Source of the DNA: Ramlibacter monticola
GTDB lineage: Bacteria > Pseudomonadota > Gammaproteobacteria > Burkholderiales > Burkholderiaceae_C
Direction: 5' to 3'
NCBI RefSeq assembly: GCF_016722785.1
Contig: NZ_JAEQNE010000001.1
Location: forward strand, 1,586,240-1,650,239
Length of the DNA: 64,000 nt
Part shown: positions 40,762 to 50,105 of the stretch, in pieces
Numbering within the stretch: position 1 is the first letter of the stretch
Layout: every line of letters starts with the position of its first letter
Position numbers and translations under genes: made by a program
Notes under the pieces: generated by a model
What the model was told of the DNA's origin: nothing
What the model saw: only the letters and a program-made list of their open reading frames with translations
Databases searched by the model: none

Positions 40762-41400
40762 TTACAGCATCCGGGCGAGGCTCGCCTCGAGGTGCTCCGA
40801 CGGCGCGCGCTTGAACCCCGAGCGCGCGAAGCGCTGCAGCCGCCCGACGATGAAGGCCGTGAGCACCGAGGCGCGCACGGCGGCATCGACCGTGGGGGCG
40901 CTGGCATCGGCGGTGCTGCGCAGGCACTGCTTGAGCGAGGCTTCGACCTTGTCGAAGAACTGGTTCATGCGCTGCTGCAGGCGCTCGTTCTCGAACACCA
41001 GCGCGTCGCCGACCATCACGCGGGTCATGCCCGGGTTCTTCTCGGCGAACTGGATCAGCATGGCCACGATGCGGCCGGCCTGCGAGGGGCCGGGAGGCTC
41101 GCGCTCGGCGATCTGGTTGATCAGGGTGAAGACGCTCTGCTCGATGAACTCGATCAGGCCCTCGAACATCTGCGCCTTGCTGGCGAAGTGCCGGTACAGC
41201 GCCGCTTCGCTCACCTCCAACCGCGCCGCCAGGGCCGCCGTGGTGATGCGCTCGGAGCCGGGCTGCTCCAGCATGGTCGCCAGCGCCTGCAGGATCTGCA
41301 CGCGCCGCTCGCCCGGCTTCGGACGCTTGCGCACCACGGCCGGGGCCGAGGCGTCGGCGCCGGGAGCGGGTTCAGGGGAGTCGAGCTCGGCGTGGGACAT
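40762..41400 (-). CDS. slmA: nucleoid occlusion factor SlmA (TetR family)
   Basis: A 212-residue TetR-fold protein. Helix-turn-helix at about 32-75 (RRVQILQALATMLEQPGSER, LAARLEVSEAALYRHFASKA), then the SlmA-type regulatory domain (MFEGLIEFIEQSVFTLINQI, MTRVMVGDALVFENERLQQR). SlmA binds chromosomal sites and blocks FtsZ ring assembly over the nucleoid. The Pro/Ala-rich N-terminal tail of about 25 residues is usual in Burkholderiales. It is followed by its own terminator and lies downstream of the two-component genes. Confidence 0.92.
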   Translation of the reverse strand: MSHAELDSPEPAPGADASAPAVVRKRPKPGERRVQILQALATMLEQPGSERITTAALAARLEVSEAALYRHFASKAQMFEGLIEFIEQSVFTLINQIAEREPPGPSQAGRIVAMLIQFAEKNPGMTRVMVGDALVFENERLQQRMNQFFDKVEASLKQCLRSTADASAPTVDAAVRASVLTAFIVGRLQRFARSGFKRAPSEHLEASLARML

Positions 41401-41502
41401 AAAGGTCGCAGAAGGTCAGCGGTTGAAACCATTCTCGCATACCCAACCGTGGCCTTTTGCCAACCCGGCCGCAGGAAGATGGCCCGAACGCCGAGTATGT
41501 AC

Positions 41503-42918
41503 TTACCCCGGCAGGGGAAGTGTGACTTTCAAGCCACGCCCCCCGGCGCCGGCGCCCAGTTGGAGGTGGCTGTGATGGACCCGGGCGATCTCTTCCGCGA
41601 TGGCCAGGCCCAGCCCGTTGCCCTCGCCCTGCGTGCCCTGCACGCGGTAGAAGCGCTCCAGGATCCGGGGCCGCTCCGCCACCGCCACGCCCGGGCCGTC
41701 GTCCTCCACCTCCAGGAAGGCTTCGCTGCCGCGCCGCCCGCAGCGGATCGTGACGCTGCCGCCCTCGTCGCTGTACTTCACGGCGTTGTCGACCAGGTTG
41801 GCCAGCAGCTCCCGCAGCAGCCACTCGTGGCCCATGACCCGGACCGGCTGGGCGTCGAGGCCGAGGTCGATCCGGCGCACCGTGGCCGCGTCGAGCTGCT
41901 GCTCCAGCGTGTTCTCGCACAGTGCCTTGAGGTCCACCCGCTGCTGCGGCTGCGAGTGCATGCCGCGCGCGTCGGCCCGCGACAGCGCCAGCAGCTGGTT
42001 GGCCAGCTGCGTGGTGCGCCGGGTGGCGTTGCGCAGCTTGTAGACCTGCTCCGTGGGCAGGTCCAGGGTGGCCGCCCCGGTCCGCGCGCTGGCCGCCTCC
42101 GACCAGGCTTCGACCTGCGCCTGCAGGCCGGCAAGCGGCGTGCGCAGCTGGTGGGCCGCGTCGGCGACGAAGCGCCGCTGGCTCTCGGCCTGCGCGTTCA
42201 CCAGCCCGAACAGGCGGTTGAGGGAATCGACCAGGGGCCGCACCTCCTCCGGCGAGGCCGATTCGTCGATGGCGCTCAGGTCGCGGGGGGAGCGGCGCTC
42301 CACCGCTTCCTTCAGCGCCCGCAGGGGCCGCAGCGCCCGCTCCACCGCCCAGCCCACGGCGAAGGCCGCGGCGGCGATCAGCACCAGGTTGGGCAGCAGC
42401 ACCTTCAACAGGATGGAGCGGGCCCACTGCTGGCGCGGGTCGGCGCCGTCGCCGACCGCCACCACCACGTCGCCGAAGATGGTCTGCTGGCGCTGGCGCA
42501 CGATGCGCCAGGTGGTGCCGCCGTGCTCCTCGCTGTGGAACTGCGGCTCCGCGTCGGCCGGCGGCAACTGCTCGATCAGCCAGTCCTCGCCGTGCAGGAG
42601 CTTGCCGTCGATGTCGCTGATGGCGTAGGCCGACGCGGCGGGGTGGTCCTTCAGGAACTCCTGCACCGGCGGCGCCAGCATCAGCAGCGGCCGCCCGCCC
42701 GCATCGCCGACGATGGAGTCGGCCACCAGCGGGACCAGCGCCTGCAGCCGGTGGTCCTGCTGGAGGGCGACGTTGCCGGCGGAGCGGTATTCGAACCAGG
42801 CGTTGAGCGCCGCCAGCAGCACCAGCGGCACGATCAGCATCACCAGCAGCCGGCGCTGCAGCCCCGAGGTGACGCCGACGCGCAGCCGGCGCCCGGCGCG
42901 CGGCACGAAGTGCGGCAT
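41503..42918 (-). CDS. sensor histidine kinase (TctE/QseC-like)
   Basis: A 471-residue membrane kinase. First membrane segment about 24-42, periplasmic sensor (2CSK_N type) about 43-170, second segment about 171-190, HAMP-like linker, then dimerisation helix with phospho-His256 in VADAAHQLRTPLAGLQ. ATPase motifs: NLVDNAVKYSDEG (N box), VEDDGPGV (G1) and GEGNGLGLAIAEEIARVH (G2). Its start overlaps the response regulator stop (TGATG). By family the pair often controls carboxylate uptake, but the signal is unknown. Confidence 0.9.
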   Translation of the reverse strand: MPHFVPRAGRRLRVGVTSGLQRRLLVMLIVPLVLLAALNAWFEYRSAGNVALQQDHRLQALVPLVADSIVGDAGGRPLLMLAPPVQEFLKDHPAASAYAISDIDGKLLHGEDWLIEQLPPADAEPQFHSEEHGGTTWRIVRQRQQTIFGDVVVAVGDGADPRQQWARSILLKVLLPNLVLIAAAAFAVGWAVERALRPLRALKEAVERRSPRDLSAIDESASPEEVRPLVDSLNRLFGLVNAQAESQRRFVADAAHQLRTPLAGLQAQVEAWSEAASARTGAATLDLPTEQVYKLRNATRRTTQLANQLLALSRADARGMHSQPQQRVDLKALCENTLEQQLDAATVRRIDLGLDAQPVRVMGHEWLLRELLANLVDNAVKYSDEGGSVTIRCGRRGSEAFLEVEDDGPGVAVAERPRILERFYRVQGTQGEGNGLGLAIAEEIARVHHSHLQLGAGAGGRGLKVTLPLPG

Positions 42919-43619
42919 CAGGCCGCGTCCGAGGGACGCAGCTCCAGCCGGTAACCGAAGCCGCGGATGGAGCGCAGCGCCACGCCGTAGGGCTCCAGCT
43001 TGCTGCGCAGCCGCGAGATGTAGACCTCCACGGCGTTGGGCGTGATCTCCTTGTCCCAGCCGGTCAGGGCCTGCAGCAGCTTTTCCTTGCTGGCCGGCTT
43101 GGGCGCGTTGATCAGGAGGTATTCCATCACGGTCCACTCGCGCGGGCCCAGCTCGATCGGCACGGACTGGCCGTTGCGCTGGGCGCTGGCGCGGCGGTTG
43201 GCCGTGTCCAACTCGATCGGCCCGAAGCTGAGCACCGCGGACGTCGCCGCCTGCGAGCGCCGCAGCAAGGCGCGCAGGCGCGCCAGCAGTTCCGGCAGCT
43301 CGAAGGGCTTGATCATGTAGTCGTCGGCCCCGAGGTCCAGGCCCTGCACGCGGTCGTGCAGCGCGTCGCGCGCGGTGAGGATCAGCACCGGCGTGTGCTG
43401 GCTCGCCATTTCCGGGCGGCGCAGGCGGCGCGTGAGCTCCAGGCCGTCCATGTTGGGCAGCCCGATGTCGATGATGGCGGCGTCGAACACCTCGCCGCGC
43501 AGCACCTCCTCGGCGCGCTCGCCGCTGCCCACCCAGTCCACCGCGTAACCGGCGTTCGTCAGCCCCAGCTTGATGCCGCTGGCGACCATCACATCGTCTT
43601 CGACCAGTAGCAGCCGCAT
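42918..43619 (-). CDS. OmpR/TctD-family response regulator
   Basis: A 233-residue regulator. Receiver domain 1-118 with acidic pocket Glu7-Asp8-Asp9, phosphoacceptor Asp51 (AIIDIGLPNMDG), and conserved Lys in DDYMIKPFELPELLARL. Winged-helix DNA-binding domain about 130-228 (ELGPREWTVMEYLLINAPKP, NAVEVYISRLRSKLEPYGVA, IRGFGYRLE). It is 2 bases after argB and overlaps the kinase start, so the pair is cotranscribed, possibly from the argB promoter. Confidence 0.92.
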   Translation of the reverse strand: MRLLLVEDDVMVASGIKLGLTNAGYAVDWVGSGERAEEVLRGEVFDAAIIDIGLPNMDGLELTRRLRRPEMASQHTPVLILTARDALHDRVQGLDLGADDYMIKPFELPELLARLRALLRRSQAATSAVLSFGPIELDTANRRASAQRNGQSVPIELGPREWTVMEYLLINAPKPASKEKLLQALTGWDKEITPNAVEVYISRLRSKLEPYGVALRSIRGFGYRLELRPSDAA

Positions 43620-43621
43620 GC

Positions 43622-44512
43622 TCAGTGGGACCGGATCATGGTGCCGTAGGCCTGGTCGGTCAGGATTTCAAGCAGCATCGCGTGCGGCACGCGGCCGTCG
43701 ATGATGTGCACGGCGTTCACGCCGCTCTTGGCCGCTTCCAGCGCGCCGCTGATCTTGGGCAGCATGCCGCCGGAGATCGTGCCGTCGGCGAACAGCGCGT
43801 CGATCTCGCGGGCCGAGAGGTCGGTGAGCAGCTGGCCGGCCTTGTCCAGCACGCCGGGCGTGTTGGTCAGGAGCACCAGCTTCTCGGCCTGCAGGGTCTG
43901 GGCGAGCTTGCTCGCGACCACGTCGGCGTTGATGTTGTAGCTCTCGTTCTCGGCGCCGAAGCCGATCGGGCTGACCACCGGGATGAAGTTGTCCTCCAGC
44001 AGCGCCTTCACCACGCCGGGGCAGATCTCGACGATGTCGCCGACCTGGCCGACGTCGTGCTCGATGCTCGGGTCCTTCTGGTCGACCATCTTGAGCTTGC
44101 GCGCGCGGATCAGGCCGCCGTCACGCCCGGTGAGGCCCACGGCCTGGCCGCCGGCCTTGTGGATGAAGCCGACGATGTCCTGCTGCACCTCGCCGGCCAG
44201 CACCCATTCGACCACTTCCATGGTCTCGGCGTCGGTCACGCGCATGCCCTGGATGAACTCGCCCTTCTTGCCCAGGCGATTGAGCGCCTGCTCGATCTGC
44301 GGCCCGCCCCCATGGACCACCACGGGGTTGATGCCCACCAGCTTCAGCAGCACCACGTCCTCGGCGAAGTCCGCCTGCAGTTCGGGGTCGGTCATGGCGT
44401 TGCCGCCATATTTGATGACCATGGTCTTGCCATGGAACTTGCGGATGTAGGGGAGCGCCTGCGCGAGGATCTCGGCCTTGTCGCGCGGGGCGATGTGGAT
44501 GACGTCGTTCAT
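43622..44512 (-). CDS. argB: acetylglutamate kinase
   Basis: A 296-residue amino acid kinase for the second step of arginine synthesis, phosphorylating N-acetylglutamate. Motifs: [20 protein letters not shown] near residues 31-50, [18 protein letters not shown] near 68-85, and [20 protein letters not shown] near 194. The N-terminal helix ahead of the kinase core ([20 protein letters not shown]) is typical of arginine-inhibited hexameric enzymes. The pairing of argB with slmA within 3 kb is typical for Burkholderiales. Start at 44512 agrees with family length. Confidence 0.95.
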   Translation of the reverse strand: MNDVIHIAPRDKAEILAQALPYIRKFHGKTMVIKYGGNAMTDPELQADFAEDVVLLKLVGINPVVVHGGGPQIEQALNRLGKKGEFIQGMRVTDAETMEVVEWVLAGEVQQDIVGFIHKAGGQAVGLTGRDGGLIRARKLKMVDQKDPSIEHDVGQVGDIVEICPGVVKALLEDNFIPVVSPIGFGAENESYNINADVVASKLAQTLQAEKLVLLTNTPGVLDKAGQLLTDLSAREIDALFADGTISGGMLPKISGALEAAKSGVNAVHIIDGRVPHAMLLEILTDQAYGTMIRSH

Positions 44513-44555
44513 GGCTGCGGGAAGGGCGGAAGAGCAATTGTGCCGCAGGAGCAGT

Positions 44556-44574
44556 CCGCCGCGTGCCGCGGCGG
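44556..44574. terminator. hairpin after the polysaccharide cluster
   Basis: CCGCCGCG (44556-44563), TGC loop, CGCGGCGG (44567-44574): a perfect 8-bp stem 10 bases beyond the stop of the last polysaccharide gene on the minus strand and about 44 bases before argB. No T-run follows, so termination there would be imperfect or Rho-assisted. Confidence 0.35.
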
Positions 44575-44583
44575 GCTGGTGGC

Positions 44584-45834
44584 TCAGGTGGGTTCGTGCT
44601 CGCCCACGACCTCCCGCCGCGCGGTGGCTTCCCGTGCCTGGGGCTCGGCCGCGGAATGGCGCCGACCGTAACCCGTGCCGTGCAAGGGCTGGTGCACCCG
44701 GGCGCGAACGTGGCGACGAACGCCGCTCGGTGCCCGGCGCACCCAGGGCGGCACCTTGAAACGGACGATCATCAGGTACGCCGCGACGTAGGCGATCACG
44801 GACACCGCGCAGAAGAACATCAGCGCCGCGGTGTTCGACCAGAACAGCAGCGCGGGCGCGACCGTCAGCACCGTGAAGCCCCAGAGATAGGGCGACGTGC
44901 GATTGTTGCGGCTCAGGACGCGCCGGGTTTCGTCCTCGTGGAAGACGTTGCGCACGATGCGGCGGTAGATCAATTGATGGAAATGCAGCGCGTCGGCGAC
45001 CCCGGGCGAGCTGCCGCGCGCCACCTTGCGGTAGATGGAGAACAGCGTCTCGCAGACCGGATAGATCAACAGCAGCATCGGGAACCACGGCGAAACCATC
45101 GGATGCCGCTGCACGAGCGCAAGCGACGCGACGCCGATCGTGATCCCCCACAGGTAGGCCCCGCCGTCGCCCGCGAAGATCGAGCCGCGCGGATAGTTCC
45201 AGAACAGGAATCCGGCCGTGGCGCCCGCCACGCAGACGATCAGGCCGGCCAGCTGGCGGTCGCCGTTGGCCAGGGCGACGTGCACCAGCGCCATGCAAAT
45301 GAGCAAGGCCACGGTGCCGGCCAGGCCGTTGTAGCCGTCTATCAGGTTGAACGCATGCGGCGCCCCGCACAGCGCGAAGAACGCGAGCAGGATCCCCGCG
45401 GCCGGCATGGCCGCCAGCCACCCGTCCACGGAGGGAATGCCCAGTCGCCCGAGCTGCAGGTCCAGCAGCCAGCAGGCGAGCGCGGCGCTGAGCATCGTCA
45501 TGCCGAAGCGCAGCAGGATCGAGACCTCCTGGGTCACGTCTTCCCAGGCTCCCGCCAGCGCGGCGGGCAGCACGACCAGCATGCAGCTCACGGCCACCTT
45601 GGCGTCGATGGCGGTATTCACCGCGTCGCCGTAGGCGGCGGACACGGCCGCCACGCCCCAGCCCGCCATCAGCCCCAGCAGGATGGCAACGCCGCCGATG
45701 CGCGGGATGTCGCCTTTGTGGAACCTCTGGACCTTGGTTTGGTCGTAGCGCCGGGCATGGCCTTGCGCACTGCGGATGAACAGCGCCGAGAACGCCAGCG
45801 CCACCGCGAGACTGAAGAGCGCCAGAAAGATCAT
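44584..45834 (-). CDS. MraY/WecA-family undecaprenyl-phosphate sugar-phosphate transferase
   Basis: A 416-residue polytopic membrane enzyme (about 10-11 helices) that would start repeat-unit synthesis by moving a HexNAc-phosphate to undecaprenyl phosphate. Catalytic features: early [24 protein letters not shown] (Asp pair region), [11 protein letters not shown] and the HxH-type [12 protein letters not shown] (near 300). The C-terminal 60 residues are a basic, Arg-rich cytoplasmic tail longer than in E. coli WecA. Its start overlaps the stop of the epimerase (ATGA). By context it may accept UDP-FucNAc or a related sugar, as WbpL does; this is inference. Confidence 0.85.
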   Translation of the reverse strand: MIFLALFSLAVALAFSALFIRSAQGHARRYDQTKVQRFHKGDIPRIGGVAILLGLMAGWGVAAVSAAYGDAVNTAIDAKVAVSCMLVVLPAALAGAWEDVTQEVSILLRFGMTMLSAALACWLLDLQLGRLGIPSVDGWLAAMPAAGILLAFFALCGAPHAFNLIDGYNGLAGTVALLICMALVHVALANGDRQLAGLIVCVAGATAGFLFWNYPRGSIFAGDGGAYLWGITIGVASLALVQRHPMVSPWFPMLLLIYPVCETLFSIYRKVARGSSPGVADALHFHQLIYRRIVRNVFHEDETRRVLSRNNRTSPYLWGFTVLTVAPALLFWSNTAALMFFCAVSVIAYVAAYLMIVRFKVPPWVRRAPSGVRRHVRARVHQPLHGTGYGRRHSAAEPQAREATARREVVGEHEPT

Positions 45835-46964
45835 TGGTGCCAGACCTTCCGATTGACGAAGTCCGTATAGCTCTGGACGATGCGCAACACCTTGTCGGAG
45901 ACGTTGGTCGGCGCGTAGTCGTCCACCAGTCGCAGCAGCCGGCGGTCCCCGCGGGGCTGCTCCTCGAGGATGGCGAGGCCCTGCAGCACGCGCTGGACGT
46001 CCAGCCCGACGAACATGACGCTGGCTTCCGTGAACCCCTCGGGGCGCTCGTGCACTTCGCGCAGGTTGAGCGCGGGGAAGTTGAGGATCGACGATTCCTC
46101 GGTGATGGTGCCGCTGTCCGAGAGAACCGCACGGGCCCGGGTCTGGAGGGCGACGTAGTCGAGGAAGCCGAACGGCTTGTGGAACCGGACGTTCGCATCG
46201 GCCGTCAGGCCCAGGGCTTCGATGCGCTTGCGCGTGCGGGGATGCGTCGAGACGATCACGGGCAACCCGGAGCGCTCCGCGACGGCATTGAGCACGTCGA
46301 ACAGCTTGTGCAGCCGCTCGGGCGCGTCGACGTTCTCCTCGCGGTGCGAACTGACGACGAAGTATCCGCCCTCGCGCAGGCCGAGGCGCCCCAGGACGTC
46401 GGACGCCTCGATCTCGCGCCGGTGGTGTTCGATGACCTCCCGCATGGGACTGCCGGTCTTGATCACCTGGTCGGGCGGCAGGCCTTCGCGCAGCAGGTAT
46501 TCGCGCGCGATCTCGCTGTAGGTGAGATTGATGTCGGAGGTGTGGTCGACGATGCGCCGGTTGATCTCCTCCGGGACGCGAAAGTCGAAGCAGCGGTTGC
46601 CGGCCTCCATGTGGAAGATTGGCACCTTGCGGCGCTTCGCGGCGATCGCCGACAGGCAGCTGTTGGTGTCGCCCAGGATCATCAGCGCCTCGGGCTGGTA
46701 ACGCGCGAGCACCTGGTCGGCGGCGATGATCACCTTGCCGATCGTCTCCGCCGCGTTGGCGCCCGCCGCCTCCAGGAAGGCGTCCGGCTTGCGGATGCCG
46801 AGCTCCCGGAAGAACACCTCGTTGAGTTCGTAGTCGTAGTTCTGCCCGGTATGCACGAGCGTGTGCTCGCAATGCCGATCGAAGCGGTCGATCACGCGCG
46901 ACAGCCGGATGATCTCCGGGCGCGTGCCGACGATGGTCATGACCTTGAGCTTAGCGGAGGGCAT
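45831..46964 (-). CDS. fnlC: UDP-HexNAc 2-epimerase, FnlC/WbjD type
   Basis: A 377-residue non-hydrolysing UDP-N-acetyl sugar 2-epimerase. [51 protein letters not shown] and [20 protein letters not shown] are WecB-family motifs; the [10 protein letters not shown] and [12 protein letters not shown] forms fit FnlC/WbjD/CapG, which makes the last step to UDP-L-FucNAc. Start at 46964 overlaps fnlA by 14 bases; Met9 (46940) is an alternative. Order FnlB-FnlA-FnlC with a WbuB-like transferase upstream supports the assignment. Confidence 0.85.
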   Translation of the reverse strand: MPSAKLKVMTIVGTRPEIIRLSRVIDRFDRHCEHTLVHTGQNYDYELNEVFFRELGIRKPDAFLEAAGANAAETIGKVIIAADQVLARYQPEALMILGDTNSCLSAIAAKRRKVPIFHMEAGNRCFDFRVPEEINRRIVDHTSDINLTYSEIAREYLLREGLPPDQVIKTGSPMREVIEHHRREIEASDVLGRLGLREGGYFVVSSHREENVDAPERLHKLFDVLNAVAERSGLPVIVSTHPRTRKRIEALGLTADANVRFHKPFGFLDYVALQTRARAVLSDSGTITEESSILNFPALNLREVHERPEGFTEASVMFVGLDVQRVLQGLAILEEQPRGDRRLLRLVDDYAPTNVSDKVLRIVQSYTDFVNRKVWHQ

Positions 46965-47958
46965 TGCGGATCAGGTCGAGCTTCGTGAGGGTCTCCATCA
47001 CCTCGCGCACGTCCAGGCGCCTGGTGTTGTGCGAGGTGTAGTCGTCGATCTGCGAGATCTCCGGCTCGCCCTCCACGAAATACTTGTTGTAGTTCAGGTC
47101 GCGCGAATCCGCGGGGATCCGGTAATAGCCGCCCAGGTCCTCGGAGCGTGCCATCTCCTCCCGCGAGATCAGCGACTCGTACAGCTTCTCGCCGTGGCGC
47201 GTGCCGATGATCTTGATTTCCGCCTTCGAGTGGAACAGCTTCTTCATCGCCTCCGCCAGGTCGCCCACGGTGGCCGCCGGCGCCTTCTGCACGAAGATGT
47301 CGCCGGGCCGCGCGTTCTGGAACGCGTAGAGGACCAGGTCCACCGACTCCTCCAGGGACATCATGAAGCGCGTCATCGCAGGGTCGGTGACGGTGATCGG
47401 CTTGCCCTGGGCGATCTGGTCGAGGAACAGCGGAATGACGGAGCCGCGCGAGGCCATCACATTGCCGTAGCGCGTCGCGCACAGCACCGTGTGCTCCGGA
47501 TCGGACAGGCGCGACTTGGCGACCATCACCTTCTCCATCATCGCCTTGGACATGCCCATGGCGTTGATCGGGTAGACGGCCTTGTCCGTGCTGAGCACCA
47601 CGCAGCGCCGGGCGCCATTGGCGATCGCCGCACGCATGACGTTCTCCGCGCCGAGCACGTTGGTGCGGACCGCCTCCATCGGATAGAACTCGCAGGACGG
47701 CACCTGCTTGAGCGCCGCGGCGTGGAAGACGTAGTCCACTCCGCGCATGGCGTCGTCCACCGCGTCGTAGTCGCGCACGTCCCCGATGTAGAACTTGACC
47801 TTGTCGCTCTTCAGGGCGATGCGCATGTCCTCCTGCTTCTTCTCGTCGCGGCTGAAGACGCGGATTTCGCCGAAGTCCGAGTGGATGAAGCGTTGCAGGA
47901 CGGCATTGCCGAAGGAGCCGGTGCCGCCGGTGATCAGGAGAGTCTTGTCCTTGAACAT
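46951..47958 (-). CDS. fnlA: UDP-GlcNAc 4,6-dehydratase/5-epimerase, FnlA/WbjB/CapE type
   Basis: A 335-residue extended SDR. NAD(P) loop TGGTGSFGNAVLQRF at about 9-23. As in CapE, the usual Tyr-x-x-x-Lys is changed to Met-x-x-x-Lys (NAMGMSKAMMEKV), with STDKAVYPIN just before it; this fingerprint separates the FnlA/CapE group from PseB-like relatives. Substrate UDP-GlcNAc is converted to the 4-keto-6-deoxy L-talo form for FucNAc synthesis. It precedes fnlC, overlapping its start. Confidence 0.9.
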   Translation of the reverse strand: MFKDKTLLITGGTGSFGNAVLQRFIHSDFGEIRVFSRDEKKQEDMRIALKSDKVKFYIGDVRDYDAVDDAMRGVDYVFHAAALKQVPSCEFYPMEAVRTNVLGAENVMRAAIANGARRCVVLSTDKAVYPINAMGMSKAMMEKVMVAKSRLSDPEHTVLCATRYGNVMASRGSVIPLFLDQIAQGKPITVTDPAMTRFMMSLEESVDLVLYAFQNARPGDIFVQKAPAATVGDLAEAMKKLFHSKAEIKIIGTRHGEKLYESLISREEMARSEDLGGYYRIPADSRDLNYNKYFVEGEPEISQIDDYTSHNTRRLDVREVMETLTKLDLIRNALR

Positions 47959-47976
47959 GTTGGATTCCGTTCGAAT

Positions 47977-48849
47977 TCAGCCGAAGTCGCGCATGGAGCG
48001 CACGAGCCCGGGCCAGGAAGGCGGGTTGTAGCCGGTCGTCTCGCGGAAGCGACGCGAGTCCAGCGAGCGGTCGATCACGAGGCCGTCGTCGGGCTCGATC
48101 GCGACGGGCCTGCCGTACGCCTCGGCCACCAGCTTCAGGAGTTCGTACTTGTTGATCGGGTCGGCGGAGACATGCCAGGTGCCGCGCAGTTCAGGACGCG
48201 GCAGGACGTGGTCGCGGATGACCCGTGCGAGCTCGACCGTGGGCAGCCCGGAGAAGACGGCGCGCCGGAATCCCTTCACCCGCCCCTGCTGCGAGAGGAA
48301 CCAGCCGACCAGGCCGTGCGCGCTGACCAGTTCGTGGCCGATGATGGAAGTGCGCAGCGTGACGGCATTGTCGTAATCCACCTCGCCCAGGTACTTGCTG
48401 CGGCCGTACAGGTCGTTCGCGTCGGGGAAATCGGCCTCGGTGTACATGCCGCGCGCCCCGGAGAACACGCAATCGGTGCTCACGTGCACCAGCCGTGCGT
48501 TCGCCACCGCGCACAGGCGCGCCAGGCGGTGCGGCAGCAACGCGTTGATGGGGATGGCCGTGAGCGGGTCGTCCGCCTCGGCCAACTGCTTGACCACTCC
48601 CACGCAATTGACGACCACGTGGGGACGGGCGCGAGCCAGCGCGCCCATCAGGCTGTCCGTATTTTCGACGTCAACGCCTGTTTCGAGATGTTCGCGCAAC
48701 TCCGGAGGGAGCAGGCGCGCGGACGCCGCCGAGCGCACCGTGCCCCGGGCCTCGAAGCCTTCGCTCCCTGCGAACACCCGCAGCACGGCATTGCCCAGCA
48801 TGCCGGCCGCTCCCAGCACCAGCACCCGCATCGGGCTTGGGAGTTTCAT
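47977..48849 (-). CDS. RmlD-like SDR acting as FnlB-type reductase
   Basis: A 290-residue extended SDR of the RmlD superfamily. NADPH loop VLGAAGMLGNAVLRVF at about 10-25; NCVGVVKQ near 81; STDCVFSG near 122; Tyr-x-x-x-Lys in DLYGRSKYLGEV. Position between the transferase and fnlA suggests it reduces the 4-keto-6-deoxy UDP-sugar, the FnlB/WbjC/CapF step. However, classic FnlB has about 370 residues with a C-terminal cupin domain; that domain is absent, so this is a short variant or a substitute reductase. Confidence 0.78.
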   Translation of the reverse strand: MKLPSPMRVLVLGAAGMLGNAVLRVFAGSEGFEARGTVRSAASARLLPPELREHLETGVDVENTDSLMGALARARPHVVVNCVGVVKQLAEADDPLTAIPINALLPHRLARLCAVANARLVHVSTDCVFSGARGMYTEADFPDANDLYGRSKYLGEVDYDNAVTLRTSIIGHELVSAHGLVGWFLSQQGRVKGFRRAVFSGLPTVELARVIRDHVLPRPELRGTWHVSADPINKYELLKLVAEAYGRPVAIEPDDGLVIDRSLDSRRFRETTGYNPPSWPGLVRSMRDFG

Positions 48850-48890
48850 ACATTCCTCCTGAGTTCCATTTTGTTCTTGATGGGCCGCGA

Positions 48891-50105
48891 TTATTGCAAC
48901 TGCCCGAAACGATCCGCGAGGCGATGTGCCAGTTTGGTGGGCTCGAAGTGCTCCAGGTAATATTCCCGTCCGGCGCGACCCATTGCTTCACGCTGTGCGG
49001 CATCGAGAGCGCGCAGCCGCAGTACCGCTTCGGCCAGCGCGCGGGCATCTTCGGCGGGGCAGGCGAGTCCGGCCCCCGCTTCCACGACGACGCGCGCGCC
49101 TTCGCCATCCAGCGAACCGATCACCGGACGGCCCGCGGCCAGGTACGCCTGCAGCTTGCTGGGGATCGTCAGGCTCATGACCGGATTGCGCGCGAGCGTC
49201 AGAAGCAGCGCGGAAGCCTGCGCGAAGATGCCCGGCATCGCCTCCACGGGGAAACGACCGGGCAACTGCACGTTGTGCAGCTTGCGCGTGCCGACCTGCT
49301 CCTTCAGCCACTCGCTGCGCTGGCCGCTGCCCACCAGGACCACGCGCACGTCGGGGTGGTCACGCAGGATTTCCGCCGCGTCGAGGATGCACTCCAGCCC
49401 CTGCACACGGCCCAGGTTGCCCGCGAACACCACGTTGAAGCCGGGCTCGAGGCGCAGGCGCGCGGCGGCGGCTTCCTCTTCGTCGGCCTGGTGGAACACC
49501 TTCTCGCCGGGGTTCGGGTAGTACTCGACGGGCGTGCCGCCCGCGAGCGGGGCCACGGCGGGCGCGAAGGCGTGGGACTGCACCAGCAGCAGGTCGGAGC
49601 GCCGGTAGATCCATCGCACCACGCAAGCCACCGCATCCAGGATGCGGCGGTTGTGGATGAATCCGGCGGCCTGCATGCTCTCGGGCCACAGGTCCTGCAC
49701 CCACACGACCAGGCGCGCACGCTTGAGCCAGCGCAGCACCACCCCCGGGATCGCCTGCAGGATGGGCGAGGTGCCGTACACGAAGATCACGTCGAACTCG
49801 CGCCCGCGCAGCAGCCAGGGGCCGAGGACCGCGGCGGAGAGAATGTACGAGAAGTAGTTCAGGGCCAGCGAGACGATGCCGCCCTTCGAGCGCGGAACCA
49901 GCGGCACGCGGAACACCGGGACGCCTTCGTACTCCTCGCATTGCGTGCCGCCGGCACGGTAGCCGGGATAGACCCGGCCTTCGGGATAGTTCGGCTTGCC
50001 GGTGAGCACCGTGACTTCGCAGCCCGTATCTCGCAAGTGGAGCGCCAGTTCGCTGATGCGGAACTGCTCCGGCCAGAAGTGCTGGCTGAGGATCAGGATC
50101 TTCAT
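48891..50105 (-). CDS. GT4-family glycosyltransferase, WbuB/WcaI-like
   Basis: A 404-residue retaining GT-B glycosyltransferase. N-terminal MKILILSQHFWPEQFRISEL and VWVQDLWPESMQAAGFI are hallmarks of the WbuB/WcaI group; the C-terminal EGARVVVEAGAGLACPAEDA holds the E-x7-E-type donor site. WbuB adds L-FucNAc to lipid-linked HexNAc in E. coli O26-type clusters, where its gene adjoins fnlABC as here. The start at 50105 overlaps the upstream transferase stop (ATGA). Confidence 0.86.
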   Translation of the reverse strand: MKILILSQHFWPEQFRISELALHLRDTGCEVTVLTGKPNYPEGRVYPGYRAGGTQCEEYEGVPVFRVPLVPRSKGGIVSLALNYFSYILSAAVLGPWLLRGREFDVIFVYGTSPILQAIPGVVLRWLKRARLVVWVQDLWPESMQAAGFIHNRRILDAVACVVRWIYRRSDLLLVQSHAFAPAVAPLAGGTPVEYYPNPGEKVFHQADEEEAAAARLRLEPGFNVVFAGNLGRVQGLECILDAAEILRDHPDVRVVLVGSGQRSEWLKEQVGTRKLHNVQLPGRFPVEAMPGIFAQASALLLTLARNPVMSLTIPSKLQAYLAAGRPVIGSLDGEGARVVVEAGAGLACPAEDARALAEAVLRLRALDAAQREAMGRAGREYYLEHFEPTKLAHRLADRFGQLQ

